From Algicella marina (GTDB lineage: Bacteria > Pseudomonadota > Alphaproteobacteria > Rhodobacterales > Rhodobacteraceae), in contig NZ_CP046620.1 of the NCBI RefSeq assembly GCF_009931615.1, positions 3,642,501 through 3,706,500 of the forward strand: a stretch of DNA of 64,000 bases, written 5' to 3'. The notes beneath the pieces were generated by a model. That model was not told the origin of the DNA. It did not search any database and saw only the letters and a list, made by a program, of their open reading frames with translations. Positions 45,334 to 54,300 of this stretch are shown here, one piece after another (position 1 is the stretch's first letter; each line of letters starts with the position of its first letter). The translations under genes were made by a program, and so were the position numbers.

Positions 45334-46089
45334 TCAGCCGTCCGAGGAGGTGGCGTCGCGCAGGGCGTCAATATCGGGAATGCGGATGTAGCGGTTCTGG
45401 GTGACCTCGACGAGGCCTTCCTTGCGCATCTCCGTCAGGCGGCGGCTGACGGTTTCGGGGGTGAGGCCAAGAAAATCGGCGATATCGGTGCGCTTGAGCG
45501 GCAGTTCGAATTGGGCGCTGTGGATGCCGTTGGTGTCTTCGCTGCCCTCGGGATCGATGTGGTCGGCGATGAGGCAGAGGAAGCTGGCCAGTTTTTCCCG
45601 CGCGGAGCGGCGTCCCAGCGACAGCAGCCAGTCGCGGGCTTCGTCCAGTTCGCGCAGTGCCTGATTGTGGAGGCGGTGTTCGAGGTCCGGGGCTTCCTCG
45701 ATCATCTTTTCCAGCGCCGATTTGGGGAAGGAGCAGATGCGGAGGGTGGTGGCGGCCTCGGTTGTGAGATCGCTCTGTTCGGAGAACGGGCGGCCGATGA
45801 AATCGGGTGCGAACTGAAGGCCGACGATCTGCTGGCGACCGTCGGGGAGCAGCTTGGAGAGTTTCACGACGCCGCCGAGGATGTTGGAGAACTGGGTCAC
45901 ATCTTCACCGGCGCTGGTGAGGGGTGTTTCCTTGGAGACGGCCTTGCGTGTGGTAGACCTGCTGAGGCGGACAAGCTGGTCTTCCGTAAGCGCGCCGCAG
46001 ACGCCCTTGTGACGGGCTTCGCAGGCACGGCAGAGCACGGGGATGCCCGCGCTGTGGATGTCCTTCCGCTTGTCGTCGCCGCCTGCCAT
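45334..46089 (-). CDS. fnrL: Fnr/Crp-family oxygen regulator FnrL
   Basis: A 251-residue Crp/Fnr regulator. Cysteines at residues 20, 23 and 31 (LCRACEARHKGVCGAL) plus one in LRICSFPKS match the four ligands of the FNR 4Fe-4S cluster, so it should sense oxygen. The C-terminal HTH is LPLKRTDIADFLGLTPETVS RRLTEMRK, with the ETVSR recognition helix of FNR proteins. I start at the ATG at 46089; the frame is open further upstream but the extra sequence overlaps the LacI gene. Confidence 0.92.
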   Translation of the reverse strand: MAGGDDKRKDIHSAGIPVLCRACEARHKGVCGALTEDQLVRLSRSTTRKAVSKETPLTSAGEDVTQFSNILGGVVKLSKLLPDGRQQIVGLQFAPDFIGRPFSEQSDLTTEAATTLRICSFPKSALEKMIEEAPDLEHRLHNQALRELDEARDWLLSLGRRSAREKLASFLCLIADHIDPEGSEDTNGIHSAQFELPLKRTDIADFLGLTPETVSRRLTEMRKEGLVEVTQNRYIRIPDIDALRDATSSDG

Positions 46090-46194
46090 CGCCCGCCATC
46101 GCTGCGTGTTGCCCCTTGAAACTAGGGATGAGCGCCCGTTTGCGCCAGAGAAAACCGGCGTGCGAGCGGCAGATGATGCAAAGAAAGATATTGA

Positions 46195-46208
46195 CGAAAC
46201 CGGTTTCG
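46195..46208. promoter_or_regulatory. Perfect 14-bp palindrome, candidate LacI-family operator
   Basis: CGAAACCGGTTTCG lies between divergent fnrL and the LacI gene, 34 bases before the LacI start. A central CG and symmetric arms are typical of LacI/GalR operators. It is probably autoregulatory and would also control the ABC operon. Binding is inferred. Confidence 0.65.
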
Positions 46209-46241
46209 GAAGGCACGGTTTGATGCAAGGGGAGGAAATAC

Positions 46242-47339
46242 TTGGACGAAACTCTGGCAAAACAGGGATCCAAGGTTGGTTCGAACAAGCTGAAGATCGG
46301 GGATCTTGCCCGGCATCTCGGCCTGTCGAAGGGCACGGTTTCGCGTGCGCTGAGCGGCTATCCCGACATTTCCGAAAAGACCAAGGAACGCGTGATCCGG
46401 GCGGCGAACGAGCTTGGCTACAAGCCGAGTTCGTATGCGCGGGCGCTGTCGACTGGCCTGGCGCGATCCGCCGCGCTGGTGCTGTCCGTTTCCGGCGACA
46501 GCGTACAGAAAGCCTATCTGCCGGATATTCTCGACGGGCTGTCAACGCGACTGGGCGCGGATGGCTGGACGCTGACGGTGGCTACGGCCTCGCCCGAAGA
46601 GGATGACCTTGCCGTTCAGGAACGGTTGATCGCGGAGCGGAAGGTGGACGGGTTCATCATCACCCGCACCCGTCGCCACGACCCCCGGATCACGGCGCTG
46701 CTGGAGGCGGAGGTGCCGTTCGTGATGTACGGGCGGCAGGAAGACATGAGCGGCAAACCCTCGTTCGATTATCTAGGCGAGACGGCGATGGAGCAGGCGG
46801 TGATACGGCTGGCCAGGCTTGGGCACCGCCGGATCGGCTATATCGGTGCGCGCGACGGGTTCTACATGCAGGAGCGCCGGACAGAAGGTTACGTGGCGGG
46901 GCTGGCCGATGCCGGCTTGCCGCTGGACATGGACATGGTGCGTGCCGGCGGGATGACGGAGGCCGAGGGCGCGGCGCTGGCGGCCGACCTGCTGGCGCAG
47001 ACGGAGCCGCCGACCGCGATTGTCTGTGCGATGGATGTGGCGGCGCTGGGCGCCTATCGCGCGGTCGAAGCGCTGGGCCTGCGGGTGGGGCACGAAGTTT
47101 CGCTGATGGCCTATGACGGCATCGCCGAGGGTGCCTATGCGCGGCCGGGGCTGACGACATATGCCGTGGACGGGCGTGCCGCGGGGCAGGCACTGGCGGA
47201 CCTGCTGTTGCGGCGGATCGCGGGTGAGGCGCCGGACAGGTTGCAGGAGACTGGCGAGGCACGGCTGATCGCGCGGGGTTCCGACAGGGCACCGGCGCTG
47301 ACCTCTGCCGAACTGGCGGTGCGGATCGCCGGGCGCTGA
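46242..47339 (+). CDS. LacI-family regulator of the sugar ABC operon
   Basis: A 365-residue LacI/GalR regulator. The N-terminal HTH is LKIGDLARHLGLSKGTVSRA and the hinge is VIRAANELGYKPSSYARALS. A periplasmic-binding-like sensor domain follows, with GHRRIGYIGARDG and the C-terminal IARGSDRAP. The start is TTG at 46242 with GGGAGG upstream. It directly precedes the ABC genes. An AglR-like role (alpha-glucosides) fits the family, but the GH63 partner suggests another glycoside. Confidence 0.9.
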   Translation: MDETLAKQGSKVGSNKLKIGDLARHLGLSKGTVSRALSGYPDISEKTKERVIRAANELGYKPSSYARALSTGLARSAALVLSVSGDSVQKAYLPDILDGLSTRLGADGWTLTVATASPEEDDLAVQERLIAERKVDGFIITRTRRHDPRITALLEAEVPFVMYGRQEDMSGKPSFDYLGETAMEQAVIRLARLGHRRIGYIGARDGFYMQERRTEGYVAGLADAGLPLDMDMVRAGGMTEAEGAALAADLLAQTEPPTAIVCAMDVAALGAYRAVEALGLRVGHEVSLMAYDGIAEGAYARPGLTTYAVDGRAAGQALADLLLRRIAGEAPDRLQETGEARLIARGSDRAPALTSAELAVRIAGR

Positions 47340-47375
47340 CATGACATTCAAGAAGAGTTCAACAGGGAGAAGACC

Positions 47376-48731
47376 ATGAAACTCAGTAAATCGTTCGGGC
47401 CGCTTGCTTTGGCCACTGTTCTCGGCCTCGGCGTTTCCGCCGTGGCGGTACAGGCGCAGAGCATCCGGTTCTGGACCACGGAGGAGCAGCCGGAGCGGCT
47501 GGCCAAGCAGCAGGAGATGGCGGATGCCTTCCGCGAGGAGACCGGCATTGCCGTGGAGGTGATCCCGGTGACGGAAACCGACCTCGGGACCCGCGCCACG
47601 GCGGCGTTTGCTGCCGGTGACCTGCCGGACGTGATCTATCACACGTTGCAGTATGCACTGCCCTGGGCGGAGGCCGGTATCCTGGATACCGACGCGGCGA
47701 CGGAAGCAATCGAAGACCTTGGCGAGGACACTTTCGCTTCCGGAGCGCTGGGCATGGCGGCGACGGACGGCGGCTATGCCTCTGTCCCGGTCGATGGCTG
47801 GACGCAGATGATCATCTACCGCAAGGACCTTTTCGACGAGGCCGGGCTGGAAGCACCGGACAGCTATGCCGACGTGCTGGCGGCCATCGAGGCATTGCAC
47901 AACCCGCCGGAGATGTTCGGCTTCGTGTCGGCCACCAAGGTGGACGAGAACTTCATGAGCCAGGTTCTGGAACACGTGTTCCTCGCCAACGGTGTCTCGC
48001 CGGTCGGACCGGATGGTTTCTCGCCGCTGGATGAAGCCGCGACGACCGAGGTGCTGGAGTTCTACAAGGCGATCACCGAAGCCTCGCCGCCGGGTGAGCT
48101 GTTCTGGCAGCAGAGCCGGGAGCTGTATTTCGCGGGCAAGGCCGCGATGATCATCTGGTCGCCGTTCATCCTCGATGAGTTGGCTGGTCTGCGCGACAGC
48201 GCGCCGCCGACGATCAACGATGACCCGACTTCCGCCGAATTGGCATCCATGACCGGAGTAGTGACGAAGTTCTCCGGCCCCTCCAACCCCGATGGCGCCG
48301 CCTGGGGGGACCTGCGCTATTTCGGGATTACCTCGGACGCCGATATCGACAGTGCGCTGGACTTCGTGAAGTACTCGATGGACGAGGGTTACATGCAGAC
48401 GCTCTCCATTGCGCCGGAGGGCAAGTTCCCGGTGCGGCGCGGAACGGCGGATGCGCCGGGCAAGTTCTCCGAGGAATGGGCGAAACTGCCGGTGGGCGTC
48501 GACCGCAAGGCGCCGCTGTCCGATCTCTATGATCCGGCGATGATCGACGAGATCGTGGCCGGTCTGGACACCGCCCAGCGTTGGGGCGTCACCGATGGGC
48601 AACTGGCGCTGGCCTCGAAGATGATCAACTCGCAGGTCATCAACCGTCTGGTGCGCGAGTATATGGATGGTGAACGCGACGCGGCCGCGACCGTGGCGGC
48701 GATGAACGACGAACTGTCGAAAATCGAGTGA
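47376..48731 (+). CDS. Sugar ABC transporter substrate-binding protein (AglE-like)
   Basis: A 451-residue family 1 binding protein. A signal peptide (MKLSKSFGPLALATVLGLGV to QAQ) is followed by SIRFWTTEEQPERLAKQQEM, the opening typical of alpha-glucoside binding proteins. RQEL-type helices and QQSRELYFAGKAAMIIWSPF mark the C-lobe. The ATG has AGGGAG upstream. It is 36 bases after the LacI gene and upstream of both permeases. Confidence 0.9.
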   Translation: MKLSKSFGPLALATVLGLGVSAVAVQAQSIRFWTTEEQPERLAKQQEMADAFREETGIAVEVIPVTETDLGTRATAAFAAGDLPDVIYHTLQYALPWAEAGILDTDAATEAIEDLGEDTFASGALGMAATDGGYASVPVDGWTQMIIYRKDLFDEAGLEAPDSYADVLAAIEALHNPPEMFGFVSATKVDENFMSQVLEHVFLANGVSPVGPDGFSPLDEAATTEVLEFYKAITEASPPGELFWQQSRELYFAGKAAMIIWSPFILDELAGLRDSAPPTINDDPTSAELASMTGVVTKFSGPSNPDGAAWGDLRYFGITSDADIDSALDFVKYSMDEGYMQTLSIAPEGKFPVRRGTADAPGKFSEEWAKLPVGVDRKAPLSDLYDPAMIDEIVAGLDTAQRWGVTDGQLALASKMINSQVINRLVREYMDGERDAAATVAAMNDELSKIE

Positions 48732-48770
48732 GCGAACGGCGGGGCCGGCGATGGTGCCGGCCCCGCGACC

Positions 48771-50027
48771 ATGACGGACGGACACATGACGGATATTGCA
48801 CCAACAGGCCGGGGAGCACTGGAGAAACGCGAGGCGCGGCTGGCCTGGGGCCTGCTGGCGCCGACGCTGATATCGGTGGCGCTGGTGGTGCTGCTGCCGT
48901 TGGCGGCAATCTTCTGGATCAGTTTCAAGCCGGTGGAACTGGCAGATTTGCGGGTGCCGGAAGCGGAGGCCTATGAACGGCTGCGCGGCGATATCGAAGC
49001 GCCGGGTGACAGTGCCGAGATCTCCTACCGGCTGAGCAACTCCTCGCGCGAGGTGGCGGTGACCGGGGTGACGCTGCGCGACACCCTGCCCGTCGGGCTG
49101 GAGGTGCAGAACATCGACCCGCGGTGCACGCTGGAGGGTCGGGAACTGTTCTGCGACCTCGGCGATTTCGAGCCGGGTCATCGCGAGCAGATGCGGATGG
49201 ACGTCGTTGCCGCCGAGGATTTCACCGGGCCGCTGCCGAGCCTGCGCGACACTCCGGCGGAGATGGTGGGCAGCGCCTCCTCCGACCTGTGGAACGCCAC
49301 GTTCACGCTCGAGAACTTCCGCACCCTTTTTGATGGCGGCCAGTTCTGGAATGTTCTGGGGGTGACGCTGTTCTACACGGTGTTCGGCACCATCGGGGCA
49401 CTGGTCGTAGGCCTGTTCGCGGCGCTGCTGCTGAACAAGAGTTTTCGCGGGCAGGGGCTGTTGCGGGGGTTGTACCTGTTTCCCTATGTTGCCCCGGTGA
49501 TCGCCGTGGCCTTCACCTGGGTGATCCTGCTCGACCCGTTCTCCGGCTCCATCAACGCGCTGCTGGTGCAGATGGGGGTGGTGAACAGCCCGATCAACTT
49601 CTTCGGCGAGCGGCCGCTGGCACTGATCATGGTGACGGTGTTCGAGATCTGGCGGTATTTTCCGCTGTCGTTCCTGTTCATCCTGGCGCGGATGCAGAGC
49701 ATCGACACGGATATGTACGAGGCCGCCGATATGGACGGGGCATCACCGTTTCAGCAGTTCTGGTATCTGAGCATGCCGCAGTTGCTGGGTATCCTGAGCG
49801 TGCTGTTCCTGCTGCGCTTCATCTGGACGTTCAACAAGTTTGACGACATCTTCCTGCTGACGGGCGGCAATGCGGGCACGCGGACGCTGACGGTGAATGT
49901 CTACGAACAGGCGTTCGCGGTTTCCAACATCGGTGCGGGGGCCGCGGTGGCGGTGGTGATCTTCGGCTGCCTGATCCTGTTCGCGCTGTTCTTCTTCCGC
50001 TTCGTCAGTCGGGAGGAGGGGCTATGA
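48771..50027 (+). CDS. Sugar ABC permease with DUF11-like periplasmic insert
   Basis: A 418-residue MalF-type permease. The first helix (LLAPTLISVALVVLLPLAAI) is followed not by a short loop but by about 120 residues, of which AEISYRLSNSSREVAVTGVT, LRDTLPVGLEV, CTLEGRELFCDLGDFEPGHR fit the DUF11 repeat pattern (DTLP-G, C..C, LxPG). Then NFRTLFDGGQFWNVLGVTLF resumes the permease with the EAA loop AADMDGASPFQQFWYLSMPQ. The insert would be periplasmic. It may contact the binding protein. A second ATG at 48786 is possible. Confidence 0.86.
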   Translation: MTDGHMTDIAPTGRGALEKREARLAWGLLAPTLISVALVVLLPLAAIFWISFKPVELADLRVPEAEAYERLRGDIEAPGDSAEISYRLSNSSREVAVTGVTLRDTLPVGLEVQNIDPRCTLEGRELFCDLGDFEPGHREQMRMDVVAAEDFTGPLPSLRDTPAEMVGSASSDLWNATFTLENFRTLFDGGQFWNVLGVTLFYTVFGTIGALVVGLFAALLLNKSFRGQGLLRGLYLFPYVAPVIAVAFTWVILLDPFSGSINALLVQMGVVNSPINFFGERPLALIMVTVFEIWRYFPLSFLFILARMQSIDTDMYEAADMDGASPFQQFWYLSMPQLLGILSVLFLLRFIWTFNKFDDIFLLTGGNAGTRTLTVNVYEQAFAVSNIGAGAAVAVVIFGCLILFALFFFRFVSREEGL

Positions 50028-50034
50028 GAAGAGT

Positions 50035-50066
50035 GCCTCCGGCGGGGATATTTTCGGGAAAAATGA
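50035..50066 (+). repeat. GC-rich intergenic motif between the permease genes
   Basis: The 32-base block begins GCCTCCGGCGGGGATATTTT and sits in the 157-base gap between the two permeases. From memory, very similar motifs are scattered in Rhodobacterales intergenic regions. Only one copy was noticed in this window. Confidence 0.45.
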
Positions 50067-50184
50067 GGGGGCGTGCCTTCGTGCCCGACAGTGGGCCGCG
50101 GGGCGCGGCAGGGATGGTTATTTGTGGAATGATGAAGGGTGCGGCGCGGTGGCAGCGGACCCTTCGGGCCGGGAGGGGCGCGTG

Positions 50185-51414
50185 ATGCGGGCGGTGCGTT
50201 ACGGCTATGTGACCGGGCCGCTGATCGGCGGGTTGTGGGGCGTGGTGATGGCGGTGGTGATCGCCGTCGTCGTGAGTTTCGCGACCGGGGCCGGGCTGCG
50301 ACCGGTGCTGCTGCCCGCTTTCGCGTTCGGGGCCTGGCTGGGGCTGGTGTGGTTGCCCGATGGCGGACGCGGGATGCGGGCCCGGCTGGCGCTGGGCGGC
50401 GCGCTGGCGGTGGTGGTGCTGGCCGTGTTCTGGCTGTTCGGCCTGCCGCTGGCGGGTGCGGCGGAGACCGGACTGGGCGTGATGCTGGTGGCGTGGCTGT
50501 TGTGCGCCGCCGCGGTGTTGTGGCCGCTTTTGTCGATGCTGCGGCCGTTGCCGTTCGGGGTGGCGACGCGGCACGAATTCGAGGACGCGGTGATCCGGTT
50601 TCTGACCGGTTTCGGCTACATCTTCTTTACGGCGCTGGTAGCCATTCCCTTCTACGTGATGGTGATGACGAGCCTGAAATCGCAGCAGGCGCTGTTGCTG
50701 AACCCACTGGACTTCAGCCTCGATCTCGAACGGGGCTGGGGGCTGTTCCGTTCCTATTTCGAGTTGTTCGGGCAGTTCAACTTCGGCGACTATCTGCTGA
50801 CCTCGTTCTTCGTGTCGGTGATGACGGTGTTCATCACGCTGCTGTTCAGCGTGCCGGGAGCCTATGCGGTGGCGCGACTGCGGTTTCGCGGGCGGGCGGC
50901 CATGGGGCGTTCGATCCTGCTGATCTACATGGTGCCGATGATCGTGCTGGCGCTGCCGATCTACATCGCCTTCTCGATGCTGGAGTTGCGCAATTCGCTG
51001 GTGGGTATCCTGATGATCTATCCCGTCACCACGATCCCCGTGGCACTGTATATGCTGCAGGGGTATTTCCGCGGGCTGCCGGCGGAGGTGGAGGAAGCGG
51101 GGCTGATGGACGGGCTTTCGCGCCTCGCCGTGATCTGGAAGATCACGCTGCCGCTGAGCCTGCCGGCGCTGGCGAGTGTTTCGCTCTATGTGTTCATGAT
51201 CGCGTGGAACGAGTTTCTGCTGGCGTTCATGCTGCTCGACGATCCATCCAAGTTCACGCTGACGCGGGGGGTGGCGATGCTCAATTCTTCCGAGATACCG
51301 CGCCAGCACCTGATGGCCGGTTCGGTGATCGCCACCGTGCCGATCATGGTGATCTTCCTCGGGCTGGAGAAATTCATGACCAAAGGCCTGACAGCCGGAT
51401 CGGTGAAGGGATGA
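50185..51414 (+). CDS. Sugar ABC permease with N-terminal extra membrane domain
   Basis: A 409-residue MalG-type permease. The C-terminal 270 residues are the normal domain (FIFFTALVAIPFYVMVMTSL-like first helix, EAA loop EEAGLMDGLSRLAVIWKITL). About 130 residues precede it with four predicted helices (LIGGLWGVVMAVVIAVVVSF, LRPVLLPAFAFGAWLGLVWL, LALGGALAVVVLAVFWLFGL, VMLVAWLLCAAAVLWPLLSM), absent from standard MalG. The ATG at 50185 has GGGAGGGG. The role of the extra helices is unknown. Confidence 0.87.
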   Translation: MRAVRYGYVTGPLIGGLWGVVMAVVIAVVVSFATGAGLRPVLLPAFAFGAWLGLVWLPDGGRGMRARLALGGALAVVVLAVFWLFGLPLAGAAETGLGVMLVAWLLCAAAVLWPLLSMLRPLPFGVATRHEFEDAVIRFLTGFGYIFFTALVAIPFYVMVMTSLKSQQALLLNPLDFSLDLERGWGLFRSYFELFGQFNFGDYLLTSFFVSVMTVFITLLFSVPGAYAVARLRFRGRAAMGRSILLIYMVPMIVLALPIYIAFSMLELRNSLVGILMIYPVTTIPVALYMLQGYFRGLPAEVEEAGLMDGLSRLAVIWKITLPLSLPALASVSLYVFMIAWNEFLLAFMLLDDPSKFTLTRGVAMLNSSEIPRQHLMAGSVIATVPIMVIFLGLEKFMTKGLTAGSVKG

Positions 51415-51554
51415 GCACCGGTTTCGAGAAACGAGGCGAAAGGCGTCGGTGGCGTGTTTCGAAAGACGAATGCGGCGTCGTCCTGCCCGGGGCCGGTTTC
51501 GTCGTGGACTTTGACAACACGGGCCGCATGGCCCTCTGGAGACTGCAAGCGTGA
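51411..51554 (+). CDS. 47-codon ORF tiled between permease and glycoside hydrolase
   Basis: A 47-residue frame (MSTGFEKRGERRRWRVSKDE to MALWRLQA). Its ATG shares ATGA with the permease stop and its TGA shares GTGA with the start of the next gene, so it fits the operon with no gap on either side. The basic N-terminus is followed by a hydrophobic beta-like stretch (GVVLPGAGFVVDF). No family recognised. It could be a small subunit or a decayed gene end. Confidence 0.5.
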   Translation: MSTGFEKRGERRRWRVSKDECGVVLPGAGFVVDFDNTGRMALWRLQA

Positions 51555-52780
51555 GAGAACTTGACGACCGGGCGAGAGCCATTCTGACGGGCAACGACCG
51601 GGGCGGGTACACCGTGCCGACGCGGGGGCTGTACCCGTATCAGTGGAACTGGGACAGCGCCTTCGCCGCGATGGGTTTCTCCGCCTTTGATCCCGACCGG
51701 GCGTGGCGGGAACTGGAGACGCTGTTCGCTGCGCAATGGGAAACGGGAATGGTGCCGCATATCATCTTCCACGAGGTCGATCCCGGGTATTTTCCGGGGC
51801 CGGACGTGTGGCAGACGCACCGGCAACCGCCGACCACCGGCATTACCCAGCCGCCGGTGGCGGCGACAGCGGCGCGCCGGATCTACGAGCGTGACCATGA
51901 CCGGGCGCGGCTGGCGGCCCTCTATCCGAAGATGCTGGCGTGGCACCGCTGGTTCGCGGCCCACCGGCTGGACCGGGGTGCGGTGTGTATTGCCCATCCA
52001 TGGGAGGCCGGGCGGGACAACGCGCCGGACTGGGACGGGGCCATGGCGGGCGTCGACAGTTCCGGTGTCGGCGAATACACGCGCCGCGATACTGCCCATG
52101 TGGACGCGGCAATGCGGCCGCAGAAGATCGACTACGACCGTTACCTCTCGATCCTCTATTTCGGGCGCGACACCGGCTGGGACGCTGCCGAGATTGCCGC
52201 GAACGGGCCGTTTTTCGTTGCCGATCCCAGCATGACCTTCATCCTGCTGCGGGCCAACCGCGACCTGGCGGTGCTGGCCGGGGTGCTGGGGGAGGATAGC
52301 GGCGAAATCGAGGGCTGGATCGCGGAGCTGGAAGCCGGGGCTGAGACATTGTGGAACGCGGACGGCGAATACTACGACAGCCGCGATGTGCGCACCGGAA
52401 CCTTCGCCAACTCGCTGTCCTGTGCCTCGTACCTGTGCTGGTATGCCGGCATCGACAACCGGCGGATGCTGGAGCACCTGCGTTCCGTGCTTGGCCGGGT
52501 GCGCTATGGCGTGCCGAGTTATGACCCGGAGGGGCCGGAGTTCAATGCCCTGCGCTACTGGCGCGGGCCGGTGTGGGGGGTTGTCAATTTCCTGATCGCG
52601 GACGGGCTGGCGGCGGCGGGCCACGAGGTACAGGCGGATCGGATAAGGGCCGATACGCGGGCGCTGATCGAGCGGAACGGATTCTTCGAATATTTCGACC
52701 CGCTCGAGGGACGACCTGCGGGCGGCGATAATTTCACCTGGACGGCCGCCATATGGCTGATCTGGGCGGGGAGGGACTGA
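51551..52780 (+). CDS. GH63-like glycoside hydrolase (glucosyl-/mannosylglycerate hydrolase type)
   Basis: A 409-residue (alpha/alpha)6-barrel hydrolase without signal peptide. Signatures [47 protein letters not shown] and [14 protein letters not shown] match the MGH1-type clan that includes mannosylglycerate and glucosylglycerate hydrolases. It starts with GTG at 51551 and ends TGATG with the ATPase gene. Placed in an uptake operon, it would hydrolyse the imported glycoside in the cytoplasm. Related alpha-glucosidases cannot be excluded. Confidence 0.85.
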   Translation: MRELDDRARAILTGNDRGGYTVPTRGLYPYQWNWDSAFAAMGFSAFDPDRAWRELETLFAAQWETGMVPHIIFHEVDPGYFPGPDVWQTHRQPPTTGITQPPVAATAARRIYERDHDRARLAALYPKMLAWHRWFAAHRLDRGAVCIAHPWEAGRDNAPDWDGAMAGVDSSGVGEYTRRDTAHVDAAMRPQKIDYDRYLSILYFGRDTGWDAAEIAANGPFFVADPSMTFILLRANRDLAVLAGVLGEDSGEIEGWIAELEAGAETLWNADGEYYDSRDVRTGTFANSLSCASYLCWYAGIDNRRMLEHLRSVLGRVRYGVPSYDPEGPEFNALRYWRGPVWGVVNFLIADGLAAAGHEVQADRIRADTRALIERNGFFEYFDPLEGRPAGGDNFTWTAAIWLIWAGRD

Positions 52781-53826
52781 TGGGAAGCATCGCACTGAGG
52801 AGTGTCGAAAAATGGTTCGGACAGACGCAGGTGATCAAGGGTATCGACCTTGATATCGGCGACGGCGAGTTCGTGATCTTCGTCGGGCCTTCGGGCTGCG
52901 GCAAGTCCACCCTGTTGCGGATGATCGCCGGGCTGGAGGACATCAGCCGGGGAACGCTGACATTGGACGGCCGCGACGTGACTGCCGAGCCGCCCTCGAA
53001 GCGGGGGCTGGCGATGGTGTTCCAGTCCTACGCCCTGTACCCGCACATGGACGTGCGTGCCAACATGGGTTTCAGCCTGAAAACGGCGGGCCGGAGCAAG
53101 GCGGAGGTCGCGGCCAAGGTGGATGCCGCCGCCAAGGCGTTGCGGCTGCAGCCGTTTCTGGACCGGCGGCCGAAGGAGCTTTCCGGTGGGCAGCGGCAGC
53201 GGGTGGCGATCGGGCGCTCGATTGTCCGTGACCCGGTGGCGTTTTTGTTCGACGAGCCGTTGTCCAACCTCGATGCCGCCCTGCGGGTGGAAATGCGCTA
53301 CGAGATCGCCAAGCTGCACCAGACTCTGAAATCGACGATGATCTATGTGACCCATGATCAGGTGGAGGCGATGACGCTGGCGGACCGGATCGTCGTGCTG
53401 CAGGGCGGGGTGATCGAGCAGGTGGGCTCGCCCAAGGAGCTATACGAGCGACCCGGCAACCTGTTCGTCGCCCAGTTCATCGGCAGCCCGAAGATGAACG
53501 TTCTGCCAGGCACCTGCGCCGGGGGGCAATTCGACATCGCGCTGGGAACATCCGTGCCCGGACCGGAGGGCGCGGCCTATCTCGGGATCCGTCCGGAGGA
53601 CATCGAGATCACCGCACCGGGCGGCGGCCAGATGGACGGAATCGTCGACGTGACGGAGTATCTCGGCGCCGACACCTACCTGATCGTGGAGACCGGCGCG
53701 GCGGAGAAGATCACCGTGCGGGCGCCCGGTGGCATCGATATCCGGGCCGGGGCCGAGGTCGGGCTGGGCTTTCCAGAGGCGCGGCGGCATTTCTTCGACG
53801 CCGACGGACGGGCGTTGCGCGGCTGA
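52780..53826 (+). CDS. Sugar ABC transporter ATPase (MalK/UgpC type)
   Basis: A 348-residue ATPase. Walker A is [20 protein letters not shown], the signature is [16 protein letters not shown], Walker B is [13 protein letters not shown], and the switch is [11 protein letters not shown]. The C-terminal TOBE region ([10 protein letters not shown]) is usual for the MalK group. The ATG at 52780 overlaps the hydrolase stop and has GGGAGG. It is the last gene of the operon, energising the two permeases. Confidence 0.93.
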   Translation: MGSIALRSVEKWFGQTQVIKGIDLDIGDGEFVIFVGPSGCGKSTLLRMIAGLEDISRGTLTLDGRDVTAEPPSKRGLAMVFQSYALYPHMDVRANMGFSLKTAGRSKAEVAAKVDAAAKALRLQPFLDRRPKELSGGQRQRVAIGRSIVRDPVAFLFDEPLSNLDAALRVEMRYEIAKLHQTLKSTMIYVTHDQVEAMTLADRIVVLQGGVIEQVGSPKELYERPGNLFVAQFIGSPKMNVLPGTCAGGQFDIALGTSVPGPEGAAYLGIRPEDIEITAPGGGQMDGIVDVTEYLGADTYLIVETGAAEKITVRAPGGIDIRAGAEVGLGFPEARRHFFDADGRALRG

Positions 53827-53904
53827 GAGCGGCAAGCTGCGCCGCCCCGGATAGTGTGTGCGAATAAGAAGGCGCAGCGCTGTGGATGTCGGCGCCGACC
53901 CGGA

Positions 53905-54273
53905 TCAGGCTTTGCCGAGGATGCGCCCGAGCGGCCGGCCGCCGACAATATGGACGTGGAAATGCGGGACTTCCTGCACCGCGTCTTCGCCCGCATTCGA
54001 TATAAGCCGGTAGCCGTTGCCGGCGGCGAGGCCGGCCTCGTTGCAGATCCGGCCGACGGTGCGGGTGAAGTCAGCAATTTCGGCATCGCTGGCTTCGGCG
54101 GCGAAGTGATCGTAGGTGACGTAGGCACCCTTGGGGATGACCAGCACGTGGGTCGGCGCCTGGGGGGCGATATCCTCGAAAGCGAGGGTGTGCTCGGTTT
54201 CCGTCACTGTCTTGTTCGGGATCTCGCCGCGCAGGATCTTGGCGAAGATATTCTGGTCGTCGTAGCTGTGCAT
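53905..54273 (-). CDS. HIT-family nucleotide hydrolase/transferase
   Basis: A 122-residue histidine-triad protein. It starts DQNIFAKILRGEIPNKTVTE and has the active-site motif VPHFHVHIVGGRPLG (HxHxH). Family members hydrolyse nucleoside phosphoramidates such as AMP-lysine. GGGAG precedes the ATG. It is 27 bases downstream of the PfkB kinase gene. Confidence 0.93.
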   Translation of the reverse strand: MHSYDDQNIFAKILRGEIPNKTVTETEHTLAFEDIAPQAPTHVLVIPKGAYVTYDHFAAEASDAEIADFTRTVGRICNEAGLAAGNGYRLISNAGEDAVQEVPHFHVHIVGGRPLGRILGKA

Positions 54274-54300
54274 CTGGGGTCTCCCGGATCGTATTGCGGT

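Noticed and set aside
46773-49181. 802-residue open frame on the minus strand
   Set aside because: It is antisense to the LacI, binding-protein and permease genes and is the usual long shadow frame in GC-rich DNA. The plus-strand genes have ribosome sites and clear families.
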